DNA of 64,000 nt, taken from positions 660,693-724,692 of the forward strand of contig JALSOH010000004.1 in assembly GCA_026986575.1 (NCBI GenBank). The letters are read 5' to 3'. Position numbers and translations under genes: made by a program. The DNA is from Thermoproteota archaeon (GTDB lineage Archaea; Korarchaeota; Korarchaeia; Korarchaeales; Korarchaeaceae). A model generated the notes under the pieces. The model searched no databases. It was given only the letters and a program-made list of their open reading frames with translations, and was not told the DNA's origin. Positions 53,939 through 63,233 of the stretch are shown one piece after another; the stretch's first letter is position 1; the number at the start of each line of letters is the position of its first letter.

Positions 53939-54565
53939 TTAGCCCCCGGCCATGTAGATGGCCTCCTCAGCTATCTGGACCGCGTGGTCCGCCATCCTCT
54001 CGAGATACCTGAGTATGAGTGTCATAGCTACGGCGCATGCCGGGACCTTCTCAACACCGGTCAGGACCCTTTCCCTCAGGTAGGAATCGTAGGCCCCGTC
54101 CACCTTGTCGTCCATCTCCATGACCCTCCTAGCCAGCTCCATATCCCTAGTCTCCACCGCCTTAAGGGCCTCCTTCACCATCGTCTCAGTTATCTCCGCC
54201 GGCTCAACCACAAGCTGGATGTCACACTGACTCATGTCCCTGAACAGGACTAGAGTTTGGGCTATATTCCTAGCGTACCTGCCGAGCCTGACCAGCCCAT
54301 AACTTATCTCCATGAGGGAAATGAGGGTCCTCAGATCCGACGCCATGGGCTGAAACCTGGCCAAGATCTCACTTATCTTGATTCTCAACTGTCCGTGGGT
54401 AAAGGACAGGATCTGAGCTCCCTTATCAACCTCCTCCAGGACGGTAGTGGGATCTGCTCTGCCTAGGAAGGCCTCAACGCACTTCTTGGTTAGTGAGAGG
54501 GATAACTCACTCGACTTGACGACCTCGGAGAAGACCGATTTTATCTCAGCATCCAATAACGCCAT
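53939..54565 (-). CDS. phoU: PhoU-like phosphate-response protein
   Basis: The 208-residue all-helical protein has two three-helix bundles and the repeated E..RD/ D..D metal-binding patterns (LERMADHAVQIAEEA at the end, VRLGRYARNIAQ in the first half). PhoU proteins control phosphate transport. No Pst or PhoU-partner transporter is in the window. Its promoter lies between it and the divergent membrane-protein gene. Confidence 0.85.
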   Translation of the reverse strand: MALLDAEIKSVFSEVVKSSELSLSLTKKCVEAFLGRADPTTVLEEVDKGAQILSFTHGQLRIKISEILARFQPMASDLRTLISLMEISYGLVRLGRYARNIAQTLVLFRDMSQCDIQLVVEPAEITETMVKEALKAVETRDMELARRVMEMDDKVDGAYDSYLRERVLTGVEKVPACAVAMTLILRYLERMADHAVQIAEEAIYMAGG

Positions 54566-54637
54566 TTTCCATATCCCTTGGACGAAGTCACCCGCCCGAT
54601 TTTATTATGTTTCCGCATGCTCAGGTAGGGGATCGAG

Positions 54638-54973
54638 ATGAGCAAAGAGGGATCTCCCGGCTTGGTGTTCGTGGCCTTCATGTTCATAGGAATGGGCGCA
54701 GGTTATCTGCTCGGGAACACTGCTGCCGGACTCTTCATGGGGATGGGAGTGGGGTTTTTGGCCATGGCCTACCTCAAGCCTAGGGAGAAGGAGATAGACC
54801 TAAGGAAGGAGCCTTGGGGTTCGGTAGTACTTGCCTTGGTGGGCTTGGGCTTCATCTTGGGAGGGGCATCGCTGCTACTGGGCTTCGAGATACCATGGGA
54901 TAAGTTGGGAGGGGTGTTCCTCATACTGATGGGATTGGCCTTCCTAGCAATGGCTCTTGGAAGGAGGAGCTAG
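54638..54973 (+). CDS. Small four-helix membrane protein
   Basis: This 111-residue product has four hydrophobic spans and a charged loop between the second and third (LKPREKEIDLRKEPWG). TAGGGGATC precedes the ATG and a TATA box GATTTTATTATG lies about 35 bases upstream. It is rich in Gly and Ala and has no recognised family. The function is unknown. Confidence 0.65.
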   Translation: MSKEGSPGLVFVAFMFIGMGAGYLLGNTAAGLFMGMGVGFLAMAYLKPREKEIDLRKEPWGSVVLALVGLGFILGGASLLLGFEIPWDKLGGVFLILMGLAFLAMALGRRS

Positions 54974-54975
54974 AG

Positions 54976-56139
54976 CTAGCCGAATATGGCCCTACCGAAG
55001 TTTTCCCTCTCCCTCAATAGCCTGTACCTGCCGCCCTCAAGGGCGACGACCGCTGGTAACGGTCTGAGATTGTACCTGCTGGCCATGGAGAACCCATAGG
55101 CCCCGACATCGGCAATTACCAATAGATCCCCCTCCCTGACCCTCGGCAGGTCGTACTCGCCGAAGAAGTCTGCTGACTCGCAAACGGGCCCAGCGACAAG
55201 TACTCTCTCCTCAGAACCCTCGGACTCCACCAGAATCCTGTGCTTGGCTCCATAGAGTGCGGGCCTGAGGAGGTCGTTCATTCCAGCGTCCAGCAAAATC
55301 CACTTTCTCCCACCTACCTCCTTCACGTAGTTCACCCTGGCAACAAGATAGCCAGCGTCTCCAACTATGTACCTGCCGGATTCCACGAATATGTGAACCC
55401 CCAACTCCCTAGATGCCTCACACACGGTTTCAGCGTACTCTCCTATAGGGAACTCTCCCGACCTATCATAGGATATGCCCAAGCCACCTCCCAGGTCGAG
55501 CACCTCCACCCCACCGAACTGCTCAATAAGGGATCGGAGCACATCCAACGCTTTGATAAAGGGCTCAACGCTCATTATCTGGCTCCCCACGTGTGTGTGA
55601 AAGCCCCTCGTATTCATCTCACTTCTCAAGGACCTGAGGAGTGAGAGGGCCCTTTCAGGGGGGAGACCGAACTTTGTTCCTGGTCCGGCCGTCACGAGGC
55701 TCGGATGGGCCCCAGCTCCCAGTCCGGGGTTCACCCTCACCATGACACTCGTTCCTCCCACATCTCTAAGGATTCTAGCCTCGGATTCACTCTCGAGTGA
55801 GACAGTAGCCCCGTAACTAGCCGCTTCCGCTAGGTCCTGCCTTGAAGGGCTCGGCCCCACGAGCACCACCTTCTCAGAGGGGACACCAGCCCACCTGGCG
55901 AGCATCACCCCATAACCGGAGGGAACGGTGGCCCCAGAACCTAAGGAGGAGAGCATCCTGACGAGCTCCGGCTCATGATTAGCCTTGTATGCGTATGCAA
56001 TTGTGTGGGGGCATTTCAGAGCATCATCTAACCTCAGAAAGTTCTCTCTAACCCTGTCCATGTCCAACAGGTAAATGGGAGTCCCGAACTCCTCCACCAC
56101 ATCGCTTACATCGATACCGGCTATTCTCAAGGGCTTCAC
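54976..56139 (-). CDS. lysA: Diaminopimelate decarboxylase-like protein
   Basis: A fold III pyridoxal-phosphate decarboxylase of 387 residues. The cofactor lysine is in YAYKANHEP. FHTHVGSQ, GGGLGISY, ESGRY and the active-site cysteine in GPVCESADFFG all match DAP decarboxylases, as does GAYGFSMASRYN near the end. The organism also has a LysW aminoadipate route, so DAP-based lysine synthesis is not expected. The enzyme may act on a different diamino acid, belong to a second pathway or produce a polyamine or cell-wall precursor. The GTG start is tentative, since TTG 56130 also has a ribosome site. Confidence 0.85.
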   Translation of the reverse strand: MKPLRIAGIDVSDVVEEFGTPIYLLDMDRVRENFLRLDDALKCPHTIAYAYKANHEPELVRMLSSLGSGATVPSGYGVMLARWAGVPSEKVVLVGPSPSRQDLAEAASYGATVSLESESEARILRDVGGTSVMVRVNPGLGAGAHPSLVTAGPGTKFGLPPERALSLLRSLRSEMNTRGFHTHVGSQIMSVEPFIKALDVLRSLIEQFGGVEVLDLGGGLGISYDRSGEFPIGEYAETVCEASRELGVHIFVESGRYIVGDAGYLVARVNYVKEVGGRKWILLDAGMNDLLRPALYGAKHRILVESEGSEERVLVAGPVCESADFFGEYDLPRVREGDLLVIADVGAYGFSMASRYNLRPLPAVVALEGGRYRLLRERENFGRAIFG

Positions 56140-56251
56140 CCTACGACACCGAAACGTACCTTTACCCTAATTATCCTGCTTCCATCGGTACGCCTCATCT
56201 ACACCACTTCACCCTTTATATGTTGGTGGGGAGTTCCTCCTCGGTGGTCCA

Positions 56252-56818
56252 TTGAGACTTAACGTCAAGGTCATAGCACCAGTGATCATGGCCGCCATCA
56301 TGCTTATTGGAGTGGTCAGCATGAGCTCCCCGCCCTCTCCCTTGGGGAGCGAGGAGTGGCCCCTCCCCCCAGCAGACATGCCTCTCGAGAACATAACCTC
56401 CAACATGAACATCTCCAACTTCGTCTTCTTTGGAGGTCAGCCCGTAGCGAGCTTGGGAACGGGGTTGGATTTCCCGCTGGGGAGTACGGCCTTCTACTAC
56501 GTTGGAGCTTACAAGAATAGTACCTTCGTGGCATTCGTCGTGGCCAAACTTCCCGATCCGCAGTACTCCGTTCAGTTTGGCGGAAGGGCCCTGAACTCCC
56601 TGAAGGAGAACCTCCCCGAGGAGGATGTGAGGTATCTGGTTACCAACGAGGGAGGCTTCCTGCAGTACCAAGGCACCAATCAGACCCTAGTGCTGTGGTA
56701 CGGGCACTCTTGGTACTTCGAGATCATGGCGGGAAAGGGAGGGAACGTGGGAAAGGAAGCGGTTCAGGCGGTGAAGAGGGCCATCTACGAGGCAATACAG
56801 AGGGTTCAGAGGGCCTGA
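56252..56818 (+). CDS. Secreted or membrane-anchored protein of unknown function
   Basis: The 188-residue product begins with an N-terminal anchor (VIAPVIMAAIMLIGVVS). An extracytoplasmic domain with several N-x-S/T sites and a basic C-terminal helix follow. TTG 56252 follows GGTGG and a TATA box (CCCTTTATATG). The last 13 bases overlap the convergent epimerase gene. No family was recognised. Confidence 0.6.
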   Translation: MRLNVKVIAPVIMAAIMLIGVVSMSSPPSPLGSEEWPLPPADMPLENITSNMNISNFVFFGGQPVASLGTGLDFPLGSTAFYYVGAYKNSTFVAFVVAKLPDPQYSVQFGGRALNSLKENLPEEDVRYLVTNEGGFLQYQGTNQTLVLWYGHSWYFEIMAGKGGNVGKEAVQAVKRAIYEAIQRVQRA

Positions 56819-57927
56819 ACCTTACCTCCCTCCTCGAAGACTGCCTTCAGCTTGAGCTTCTCCTCCCTCACCTTGAGATTACCCAGCCCGGGTCCATCGG
56901 GCACTATCCTGTATCCGTTCTCGTAACCGGCTCCGCCCTCAACGAAGTCCTCCCTGAGCGATATGTCTGAGTCCAGATCCGTTGTTACCAAGTTCCTCGT
57001 AGCCGCAGCGAAGTGAACTCCTGCGGTTATACTGACCCCTCCCTCCATCATGCACCCTATCATGTTGGGTATGCCTGCCGCCTCGCTTATCGCAGCTATC
57101 CTCTTGGCCTTGAGAAGGCCTCCCGCCTTTGTCAGCTTTATGTTGATATAGTCGGCGGCTCCCATCTCCACGACTCTGAGCGCGTCCTCAGGGGTGTGCA
57201 CGGACTCGTCAGCCATTATTGGAATGGGGCTCATACTTGTGAGCACGGCCATGCCCTCCAAGTCATCCCACCTCACGGGCTGCTCCGCTAGCTCCAAGTC
57301 GTACCTGTCCATCTCGGTGAGGGCCCTCATGGCCTCCTTGACGGTCCATCCCTGATTAGCATCTATCCTCAGCCTTATATCCTTCCCCACGGCATCCCTC
57401 ACCGCCCTCACCCTGGCCACATCCTCCTCCACTCCGGTTCCCACCTTGAGCTTGATGATCCTGAACCCCCTCTCGATAATCCTCAGGGCCTCCTTGGCCA
57501 TCTCCTCTGGGCTCTTTATCCCTATGGTGAAGTCCGTCTCGACCCTGTCCCTGTACCCGCCCAGCAGGTCCCTCACCTTAACTCCTAGGATCTTCCCCTT
57601 GAGGTCGAAGACTGCCGTCTCTAGGGCAAACTTCGCTGAGTTGTTGCCCAAGATTGCCTTGTCCATCTTCTCCTCTATCCTCTCGACGTCCATTGGATCC
57701 TCTCCTATCACCGCTGGGGCCAAGGTGTACATGGCAGCCACTATAGTGTGCTCGCTCTCCCCGATTATCCTCCTCGCTGGTGAGGCCTCGCCCCACCCCA
57801 CTCTGCCTTCATCATCGAACACCTTCACAACTACGTCCGTGCTGCTCGTGGAGGTGCCTAGCGAGATGGTGAACGGCTGTAAATAGGGAAGGTCGACGGT
57901 ATAGACCTCTATCCTCTTGATGGACAT
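56806..57927 (-). CDS. Dipeptide epimerase (enolase superfamily)
   Basis: This 373-residue muconate-lactonizing-type enzyme has the first acid/base lysine pair in IIKLKVG, metal ligands in RIDANQGW, LAEQPV and MADESV, and the second lysine in YINIKLTKAGG. In this group these residues epimerise L-Ala-D/L-Glu and similar dipeptides. Together with the two peptide importers it suggests salvage of wall-derived or mixed-chirality peptides (inference). An o-succinylbenzoate synthase-type role cannot be excluded. Confidence 0.88.
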   Translation of the reverse strand: MSIKRIEVYTVDLPYLQPFTISLGTSTSSTDVVVKVFDDEGRVGWGEASPARRIIGESEHTIVAAMYTLAPAVIGEDPMDVERIEEKMDKAILGNNSAKFALETAVFDLKGKILGVKVRDLLGGYRDRVETDFTIGIKSPEEMAKEALRIIERGFRIIKLKVGTGVEEDVARVRAVRDAVGKDIRLRIDANQGWTVKEAMRALTEMDRYDLELAEQPVRWDDLEGMAVLTSMSPIPIMADESVHTPEDALRVVEMGAADYINIKLTKAGGLLKAKRIAAISEAAGIPNMIGCMMEGGVSITAGVHFAAATRNLVTTDLDSDISLREDFVEGGAGYENGYRIVPDGPGLGNLKVREEKLKLKAVFEEGGKVQAL

Positions 57928-58028
57928 GAAACCCCCTGAGGAATCCCGCTCGATAGGGATAAAGTTACCCCACTACGTCAACTTTCCCATCGGAGAACCT
58001 TTAATCCTGCGAACTTCCCGATTCATTG

Positions 58029-59114
58029 ATGGCCAAGAAGTGTCCTGATGACAATCCGTATCACGTGGTGGCCGAGCTTCAAGAGCCTTTAGGAGATGGA
58101 AGGGTTAGGTGTCTAGCCTGTCCCAGGAAGTGCGTAATCCCTCCCGGAATGTACGGCCTGTGCAAGACTAAGCTCAATGTGGACGGTACGCTCTGCGAGG
58201 TGAACTACTCGAAGGTCAGCAGCGTGGCCATGGATCCCATAGAGAAGAAGCCCTTCTTCCACTTCATGCCGGGCAGCTATGCCTACAGCATAGGCACCGT
58301 GGGATGCAATCTCTTCTGCGAACACTGTCAGAACTGGGTGATAAGCCAGTCGGATCCCGAGAGCTTCCGCTATCTCAGAGATCTGCCCCCAGAGGAGGCT
58401 GTCAGGGAAGCGGTAGAGCTGGGGGCCTCGAGCATAGCCTTCACCTACAATGAGCCCACTATAGTGAGCATGGAGTGGGTTGTCGACGCGGCTAGGCTGG
58501 CTAAGGACTTTGGCCTCTCAACTCTCAGCGTGACAAACGGCTACTGGAGTGAGGAGGCTAGGGAGAGGCTTATTCCCCTGATAGACGCTGCCAATGTGGA
58601 TGTCAAGGCATTCACCGACGACTTCTACAGGAAGGTGACCAAGGCCCCGTTCCTGAAACCTGTCTTGGACACGGTACTCGCACTTAAGAGGGCTGGAAAG
58701 CACGTTGAGGTGACTTACCTCATAATACCCACCCTGAATGACGGGGAGGAGGAGATCAGGGCCTTCGCGAGGTGGATTGTTCAGGAGGTCGGAGACGACA
58801 CTCCCGTTCATTTCTCACGTTTCTACCCGCATTTCAGGATGAAGAACCTTCCCCCGACCCCGATCGAGACCATAAAAAGGGCAATCAGGATAGCTAGGGA
58901 AGAGGGTGTTAAATTCGTTTACTCAGGGAATGTCCCAGGCGATCCTGACGAGAACACCTATTGTCCAAGGTGCGGCACTCTATTGATAAGAAGATACGGA
59001 TTTACCATAGAAAAGTGCAATCTTTCTGAGGACTCAAAGTGCCCTGAATGCGGCGAATCCATACCCATAGTGGGTCCTTGTACTGAATCCGGGGGCTGGC
59101 TGGGTTACTTATGA
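58029..59114 (+). CDS. amrS: AmrS-type radical SAM enzyme (AmmeMemoRadiSam)
   Basis: The 361-residue protein has the radical SAM cluster motif C-x3-C-x2-C (GCNLFCEHCQN). An N-terminal cysteine segment (LACPRKCVIPPGMYGLC) and a C-terminal zinc-ribbon-like CPRCG and CPECG follow the AmmeMemoRadiSam pattern. Partner proteins Memo and AMMECR1 are not seen here. ATG 58029 is preferred to TTG 58026. The substrate is unknown in archaea. It is transcribed from its own promoter, and the KamA-like gene follows from another. Confidence 0.88.
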   Translation: MAKKCPDDNPYHVVAELQEPLGDGRVRCLACPRKCVIPPGMYGLCKTKLNVDGTLCEVNYSKVSSVAMDPIEKKPFFHFMPGSYAYSIGTVGCNLFCEHCQNWVISQSDPESFRYLRDLPPEEAVREAVELGASSIAFTYNEPTIVSMEWVVDAARLAKDFGLSTLSVTNGYWSEEARERLIPLIDAANVDVKAFTDDFYRKVTKAPFLKPVLDTVLALKRAGKHVEVTYLIIPTLNDGEEEIRAFARWIVQEVGDDTPVHFSRFYPHFRMKNLPPTPIETIKRAIRIAREEGVKFVYSGNVPGDPDENTYCPRCGTLLIRRYGFTIEKCNLSEDSKCPECGESIPIVGPCTESGGWLGYL

Positions 59115-59152
59115 TCGGTTGATCATTTTGCCAGTTGACGTGGGTTTCACCG

Positions 59153-59164
59153 AAAACCTTTTTA
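59153..59164 (+). promoter_or_regulatory. TATA box for the KamA-like gene
   Basis: AAAACCTTTTTA predicts a transcript start near 59185. This rules out the upstream TTG 59135 and fits TTG 59201 (GGTGAG ahead) or GTG 59192. A TGATC-GGTT-GATCA palindrome lies at 59112-59125 over the previous stop codon. Confidence 0.5.
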
Positions 59165-59200
59165 AGCAATACCCTTAATGTCCGGCGGCCGGTGAGATCC

Positions 59201-61105
59201 TTGGAGACCATCATAGAAGCCGGCGTCGATATATTGGGGAAGATCCCTTGGAAGGACGCGTCTTTTGAGGAGAAGGTACAGGCTTTGAACGAAATGTGGA
59301 AGGAAGGAGAGCAGATTAAAAAGCTTCTAGAGGAGAGCACGGATCTAGAGGAGGCAAGAAAGAAGATCTACGACTACTTGGCATCACTCGAATGGGAACT
59401 GAGGGTCGGCAGGATAAAGCTTCATAGGATCGACTACTGGCTTGCATTGGAGGCCATAAAGAACTTCAGGAACATAATCTCACCGGAGAATGAGAAGATA
59501 GCCACCTTCAGCACCCTCGAGTATTTGTGGCGGCTAGCTAAGGAGGGAGAGAGGCTCCTCAACAAGGTAAGTATGGGCTTCATCCTCGAGTTCAAGTACC
59601 TGTTCAAGGCCATCCACGGGAACTCTAACTACGCCAAGGGATGGATCCACGATCTCTTGGGCGAGGAAAAGGCCAAGATAGTCCACGAGTTCCTGAGGAT
59701 AGGTGGAAGGGAGGGCGCCATTCTCAGGTCAGAGTATCTAGATGAAGTGGCCAAGCTGGTGAAGCAGTATTTCGGCAGATACACCTTTGGCCTAGATCCC
59801 AAAGTCATAGAGAAGAGGGAGCAGAACATCCAGAAAATCCTCGACTACTTCGGAGCCACCAGAGACGACTGGATGGACTACAAGTGGCACTTCAAGCATG
59901 TGTTCAAGAAACTGGAGCATGTGGACATGCTGAAGGAGCTGGTTCCCCTGACAGAGGAGGACGTGGAGAACATAAAGATGGCCATAGAGAACAGGATACC
60001 CTTCGGTATCACCCCGTATTACTTGCACCTCCTCGACTTCGAGAGGGCCGACAGAAAGTGGGATCCCCAAGTCAGAGCTCAGGTGATACCGCCAAGGTGG
60101 TACCTCGAGGAGATGATCAAGCACAGGCAGGACAGGAACTATGTGTTCGACTTCATGAAGGAGCACGACACCTCTCCACTCGAGCTCGTTACTAGGAGGT
60201 ACCCGATGATAGCGATATTGAAGGTGGCCGACACCTGCCCGCAGATCTGCGTCTACTGCCAGAGGAACTGGGAGATAGAGGAGGCCTTCAGTCCAGTGGG
60301 CATACCACCGAAGGCCCTAATAGACAAAGCTATAGAGTGGTTCGCCAATCATGAGTCCATGATGGATGTGCTACTCACCGGCGGTGACCCTGCAATCCTC
60401 AACGACAAGTACATGGAGTACATACTCAGCCGCCTCGCCGAGATCGATCACATAAAGAGCATAAGGATAGGGAGCAGGATAGTGGTCACTGTACCGATGA
60501 GGATCACCAAGGAATATGCGGAGATGCTGAGCAGTTTCATCGAACCCAACAAGAGGAACGTGATGTTCGTCACCCATGTAGAGAGCGCAGAGGAGGTCAC
60601 CCCCTACATGGCCAAGGCTGTGAAAACCCTCAGGGATCACGACATCTACGTGTACAACCAGCAAGTTTACCAGTTCGCCACTTCTAGGAGGTTCCAGTAC
60701 GTCCTCACGAGGATAGCCCTCAAGATAATAGGGATAGACCCCTATTACAACTTCTATCCGAAGGGCAAGTTCGAGCAGAGGGACTTCCTCGTCCCCGTCG
60801 CAAGACTTGCCCAAGAGAGGAAGGAGGAGGCTAGGCTCCTGCCCGGTCAGTACAGGACCGACGAGCCGGTGTTTAACGTCCCCGCTCTTGGAAAGAACCA
60901 CATAAGGGCTTGGCAGGACCGTGAACTCATAGCTATAATGCCAGAGACCGGAAGCAGGATATACGTGTGGCACCCGTGGGAGAAGGGCGTAGCCCCGGTT
61001 GACCCGTGGCCCTATGTAGATGTCCCCATCTACGACTACCTGATGAGGCTCAAGGAGGTCGGGGAGGACATAAAGGAGTACGAGAGCATCTGGTACTACT
61101 ACTGA
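59201..61105 (+). CDS. KamA-like radical SAM enzyme with long N-terminal domain
   Basis: The protein has about 634 residues, longer than lysine 2,3-aminomutases (about 400). The first 320 residues are mostly helical and not recognised. The radical SAM motif CPQICVYCQRNW then follows, with the KamA-type LLTGGDPAIL and a late GKNH segment where aminomutases bind pyridoxal phosphate by lysine. An amino-acid 2,3-aminomutase is the closest family, with lysine or glutamate as possible substrates. Cofactor contacts are not certain. It ends in a T-rich terminator. Confidence 0.8.
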   Translation: METIIEAGVDILGKIPWKDASFEEKVQALNEMWKEGEQIKKLLEESTDLEEARKKIYDYLASLEWELRVGRIKLHRIDYWLALEAIKNFRNIISPENEKIATFSTLEYLWRLAKEGERLLNKVSMGFILEFKYLFKAIHGNSNYAKGWIHDLLGEEKAKIVHEFLRIGGREGAILRSEYLDEVAKLVKQYFGRYTFGLDPKVIEKREQNIQKILDYFGATRDDWMDYKWHFKHVFKKLEHVDMLKELVPLTEEDVENIKMAIENRIPFGITPYYLHLLDFERADRKWDPQVRAQVIPPRWYLEEMIKHRQDRNYVFDFMKEHDTSPLELVTRRYPMIAILKVADTCPQICVYCQRNWEIEEAFSPVGIPPKALIDKAIEWFANHESMMDVLLTGGDPAILNDKYMEYILSRLAEIDHIKSIRIGSRIVVTVPMRITKEYAEMLSSFIEPNKRNVMFVTHVESAEEVTPYMAKAVKTLRDHDIYVYNQQVYQFATSRRFQYVLTRIALKIIGIDPYYNFYPKGKFEQRDFLVPVARLAQERKEEARLLPGQYRTDEPVFNVPALGKNHIRAWQDRELIAIMPETGSRIYVWHPWEKGVAPVDPWPYVDVPIYDYLMRLKEVGEDIKEYESIWYYY

Positions 61106-61110
61106 TCCTC

Positions 61111-61132
61111 CCCCTCCCCCCTTTCTCCTTTT
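61111..61132 (+). terminator. T-rich terminator after the KamA-like gene
   Basis: CCCTCCCCCCTTTCTCCTTTT follows the stop codon. It also overlaps a TATA-like TTTTACC for the next gene. Confidence 0.4.
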
Positions 61133-61170
61133 ACCAAACGTTTTTGATGGAATCAGTTCAGGCTAGTGAT

Positions 61171-62100
61171 ATGAGGAAAATATCGGCCATAGCCCTCGTC
61201 TCATTATTTCTGATCCCTCTTGCGCATGGTGTGGCACAGCCCATAGCTATAGCTGAGCTACCAGTGGGATCCAAGTTAACCTACAGGTTAGGGGGCGTCT
61301 ACGTGGGGAATAAGACCTACGAGGTTGTGGGATGGTCCTCCTCACAGGGTAGGAAATGTAAACTGGTCAGGGTTCACCTCATCGTGAACGCCTCCGAGAG
61401 TTTCTTCTACAGAGGAATAAACTCAACCTCCGAATTCTGCTACGACGACAAGGGCAGGCCCCTCCAAGAGGTCCTGTATATACCCTCAGAGTTCAACCTA
61501 TCCTACAAGAGGGTCGAGATAACCTACTGGTGGGAGGATGACGAAGTTTTCCCCCACAGGTTCCTGATAAAGCTGGTTGGCGAGAGAAATGAGAGCTATG
61601 AGGTGTTACTCGGTGAAGGGACCGTAATCAAGGAATCTAACGGCAGGACTGAGAGATTCAGGGTGGGCAGGGAGAACCTCTCGAAGGTGCTGCCCTTCGT
61701 TCCCGAGAGGCTCACGGAGCCCTATGTGGATCTGTCATCCATCGAGCTGAAGGGGGGTTACAGAAGGAGGTATGGTGAGCTTGAGGTCAAGGTAGTCTCC
61801 TTGGAGAATGTCCAAACCCCGGCTGGTCTATTCCCCTGTTACAAAGTGCTCCTCTCCGGACGCACCGAGGATGGCCTCCCGTACAATTCCACCGTCTATG
61901 TGACCGTGAGGGAGCCCAGATTCACCACCTACTACATCACCAACATAATAGGGATAAAGCAGACCGGATACGTTGTCAAGGTCGAGGTTCCTGAGCAGGG
62001 GTTCTCCATTCCCTATTTGTGGCTTGCCCCTGCCGTCGCGCTGGCTGTGCTACTCATGATCTTCCTCAAAAAGAGAAGGAAAGGAAAAGGAGTAGGGTAG
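61171..62100 (+). CDS. Surface-anchored protein of unknown function
   Basis: The 309-residue product has a signal peptide (ISAIALVSLFLIPLAHGVAQ), an extracellular beta-rich domain with many N-x-S/T sites and a pair of cysteines. A C-terminal transmembrane helix (LAPAVALAVLLMIFL) ends in a basic tail. It is oriented with the bulk outside. I start it at ATG 61171, next to the signal peptide. ATG 61147 is also in frame. The family is unknown, though the fold suggests a DUF3108-like lipoprotein-type domain (weak). Confidence 0.65.
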   Translation: MRKISAIALVSLFLIPLAHGVAQPIAIAELPVGSKLTYRLGGVYVGNKTYEVVGWSSSQGRKCKLVRVHLIVNASESFFYRGINSTSEFCYDDKGRPLQEVLYIPSEFNLSYKRVEITYWWEDDEVFPHRFLIKLVGERNESYEVLLGEGTVIKESNGRTERFRVGRENLSKVLPFVPERLTEPYVDLSSIELKGGYRRRYGELEVKVVSLENVQTPAGLFPCYKVLLSGRTEDGLPYNSTVYVTVREPRFTTYYITNIIGIKQTGYVVKVEVPEQGFSIPYLWLAPAVALAVLLMIFLKKRRKGKGVG

Positions 62101-62123
62101 GACAGGTAGGTCCAATATTCGGA

Positions 62124-63233
62124 TTAGCCTGAAGGGGATCTCTCCTCCTCACCGCCTATTTCCAACTTCTCCTCTACGTCCCACTCACTCGACTTAGACA
62201 GTTCCAGCGCTGGTGTCTCCACCGGACCCTCTGGGATTGCTCCCTGCGGTCTGAACATGAGGACGAGGATTATTATCAACCCTATTATGATGTACTTCAT
62301 ATACGTCACGTCGAACTCAACGCTGATCCCCAGCAGGCTGAGGAAGGACGGGGAGATGAACTGATCCAGAGCAGTCATGATCAAGGTCCCCAGAATGACC
62401 CCCTTGTTGTTGGCCATTCCTCCCAATATTACCATGGTCAGCACTAGGAACGTTATAAGGGGCTGGAAGTCGTCCGCCACCACTCCCTGTATGTAAAAGG
62501 TCCTGAGTACACCGGCCACTGCCGCTAGGGCGCTCCCTATTACCATGACTTCACCCCTCACCCTAGGTACCACTTTACCTAGGGCCATGGCGGCGAGGTC
62601 GTCATCCCTGACCGCCTTCAGAAGCCTGCCAAAGGGAGACTTGGCCAATCTCTGGACGTATATGTATGTTAAGACGGCAAATGCCACCACTATTAGGGCG
62701 TACGCGATGCTCCTTGTTCCCACATCCTTAACGAACGACAGGGGATTGGCTATCCCAGTTAGGCCAGTCAGCGCGCAGACGATCCCCTCCTCGTTCCTAG
62801 CGATTATCCTGCCCATGTCGCCTATGAAGATGAGAGTTATGGCTAGGAAGTCCTCCTTCAATCTTAGGGCGGGATATGAGGCTGCATAGCCGAACAACCC
62901 GCCTATTATGGCTCCCAGCACTAGAGAAGCGACGAAAATGCCGACTGCCTCCATAGGATGGGAGCTGAGATATTCCGTCCTGAGCACGGACGCTTGTCCC
63001 GAGCAGTAACCTGCCTTAATCCCAGCGATGTAGTCGACCGTTCTAGCGGTCAGCACTCCAGCCATGTAGGCCCCCACTGATATGAAGAACACGTGTCCGA
63101 AGTTGGGTATACCTCCGTACCCGTACTCCATGTTCAGGCTGAGGGCGGCGATCAAGTATATGGCGAAGAGCACAATGAACGACGTGAATATTGGCATGTA
63201 TGAGGCCAGAAACTCTATCTGCAACTCACTCAC
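62124..63233 (-). CDS. livM: Branched-chain amino-acid ABC permease LivM
   Basis: This 369-residue permease has about nine hydrophobic helices. GYGGIPNFGHVFFISVGAYMAG near the N-terminus and the EAA loop RLLKAVRDDDLAAMALGK are diagnostic of the LivM family. The C-terminal 45 residues are acidic and extend past the family end. It overlaps LivH by eight bases. The binding protein and ATPases would lie outside the window. Confidence 0.92.
   Translation of the reverse strand: MSELQIEFLASYMPIFTSFIVLFAIYLIAALSLNMEYGYGGIPNFGHVFFISVGAYMAGVLTARTVDYIAGIKAGYCSGQASVLRTEYLSSHPMEAVGIFVASLVLGAIIGGLFGYAASYPALRLKEDFLAITLIFIGDMGRIIARNEEGIVCALTGLTGIANPLSFVKDVGTRSIAYALIVVAFAVLTYIYVQRLAKSPFGRLLKAVRDDDLAAMALGKVVPRVRGEVMVIGSALAAVAGVLRTFYIQGVVADDFQPLITFLVLTMVILGGMANNKGVILGTLIMTALDQFISPSFLSLLGISVEFDVTYMKYIIIGLIIILVLMFRPQGAIPEGPVETPALELSKSSEWDVEEKLEIGGEEERSPSG

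Noticed and set aside
61006-61170. N-terminal extension of the surface-anchored protein into the KamA-like gene
   Set aside because: The extension is a shadow of the aminomutase-like gene, and the signal peptide begins at 61171.
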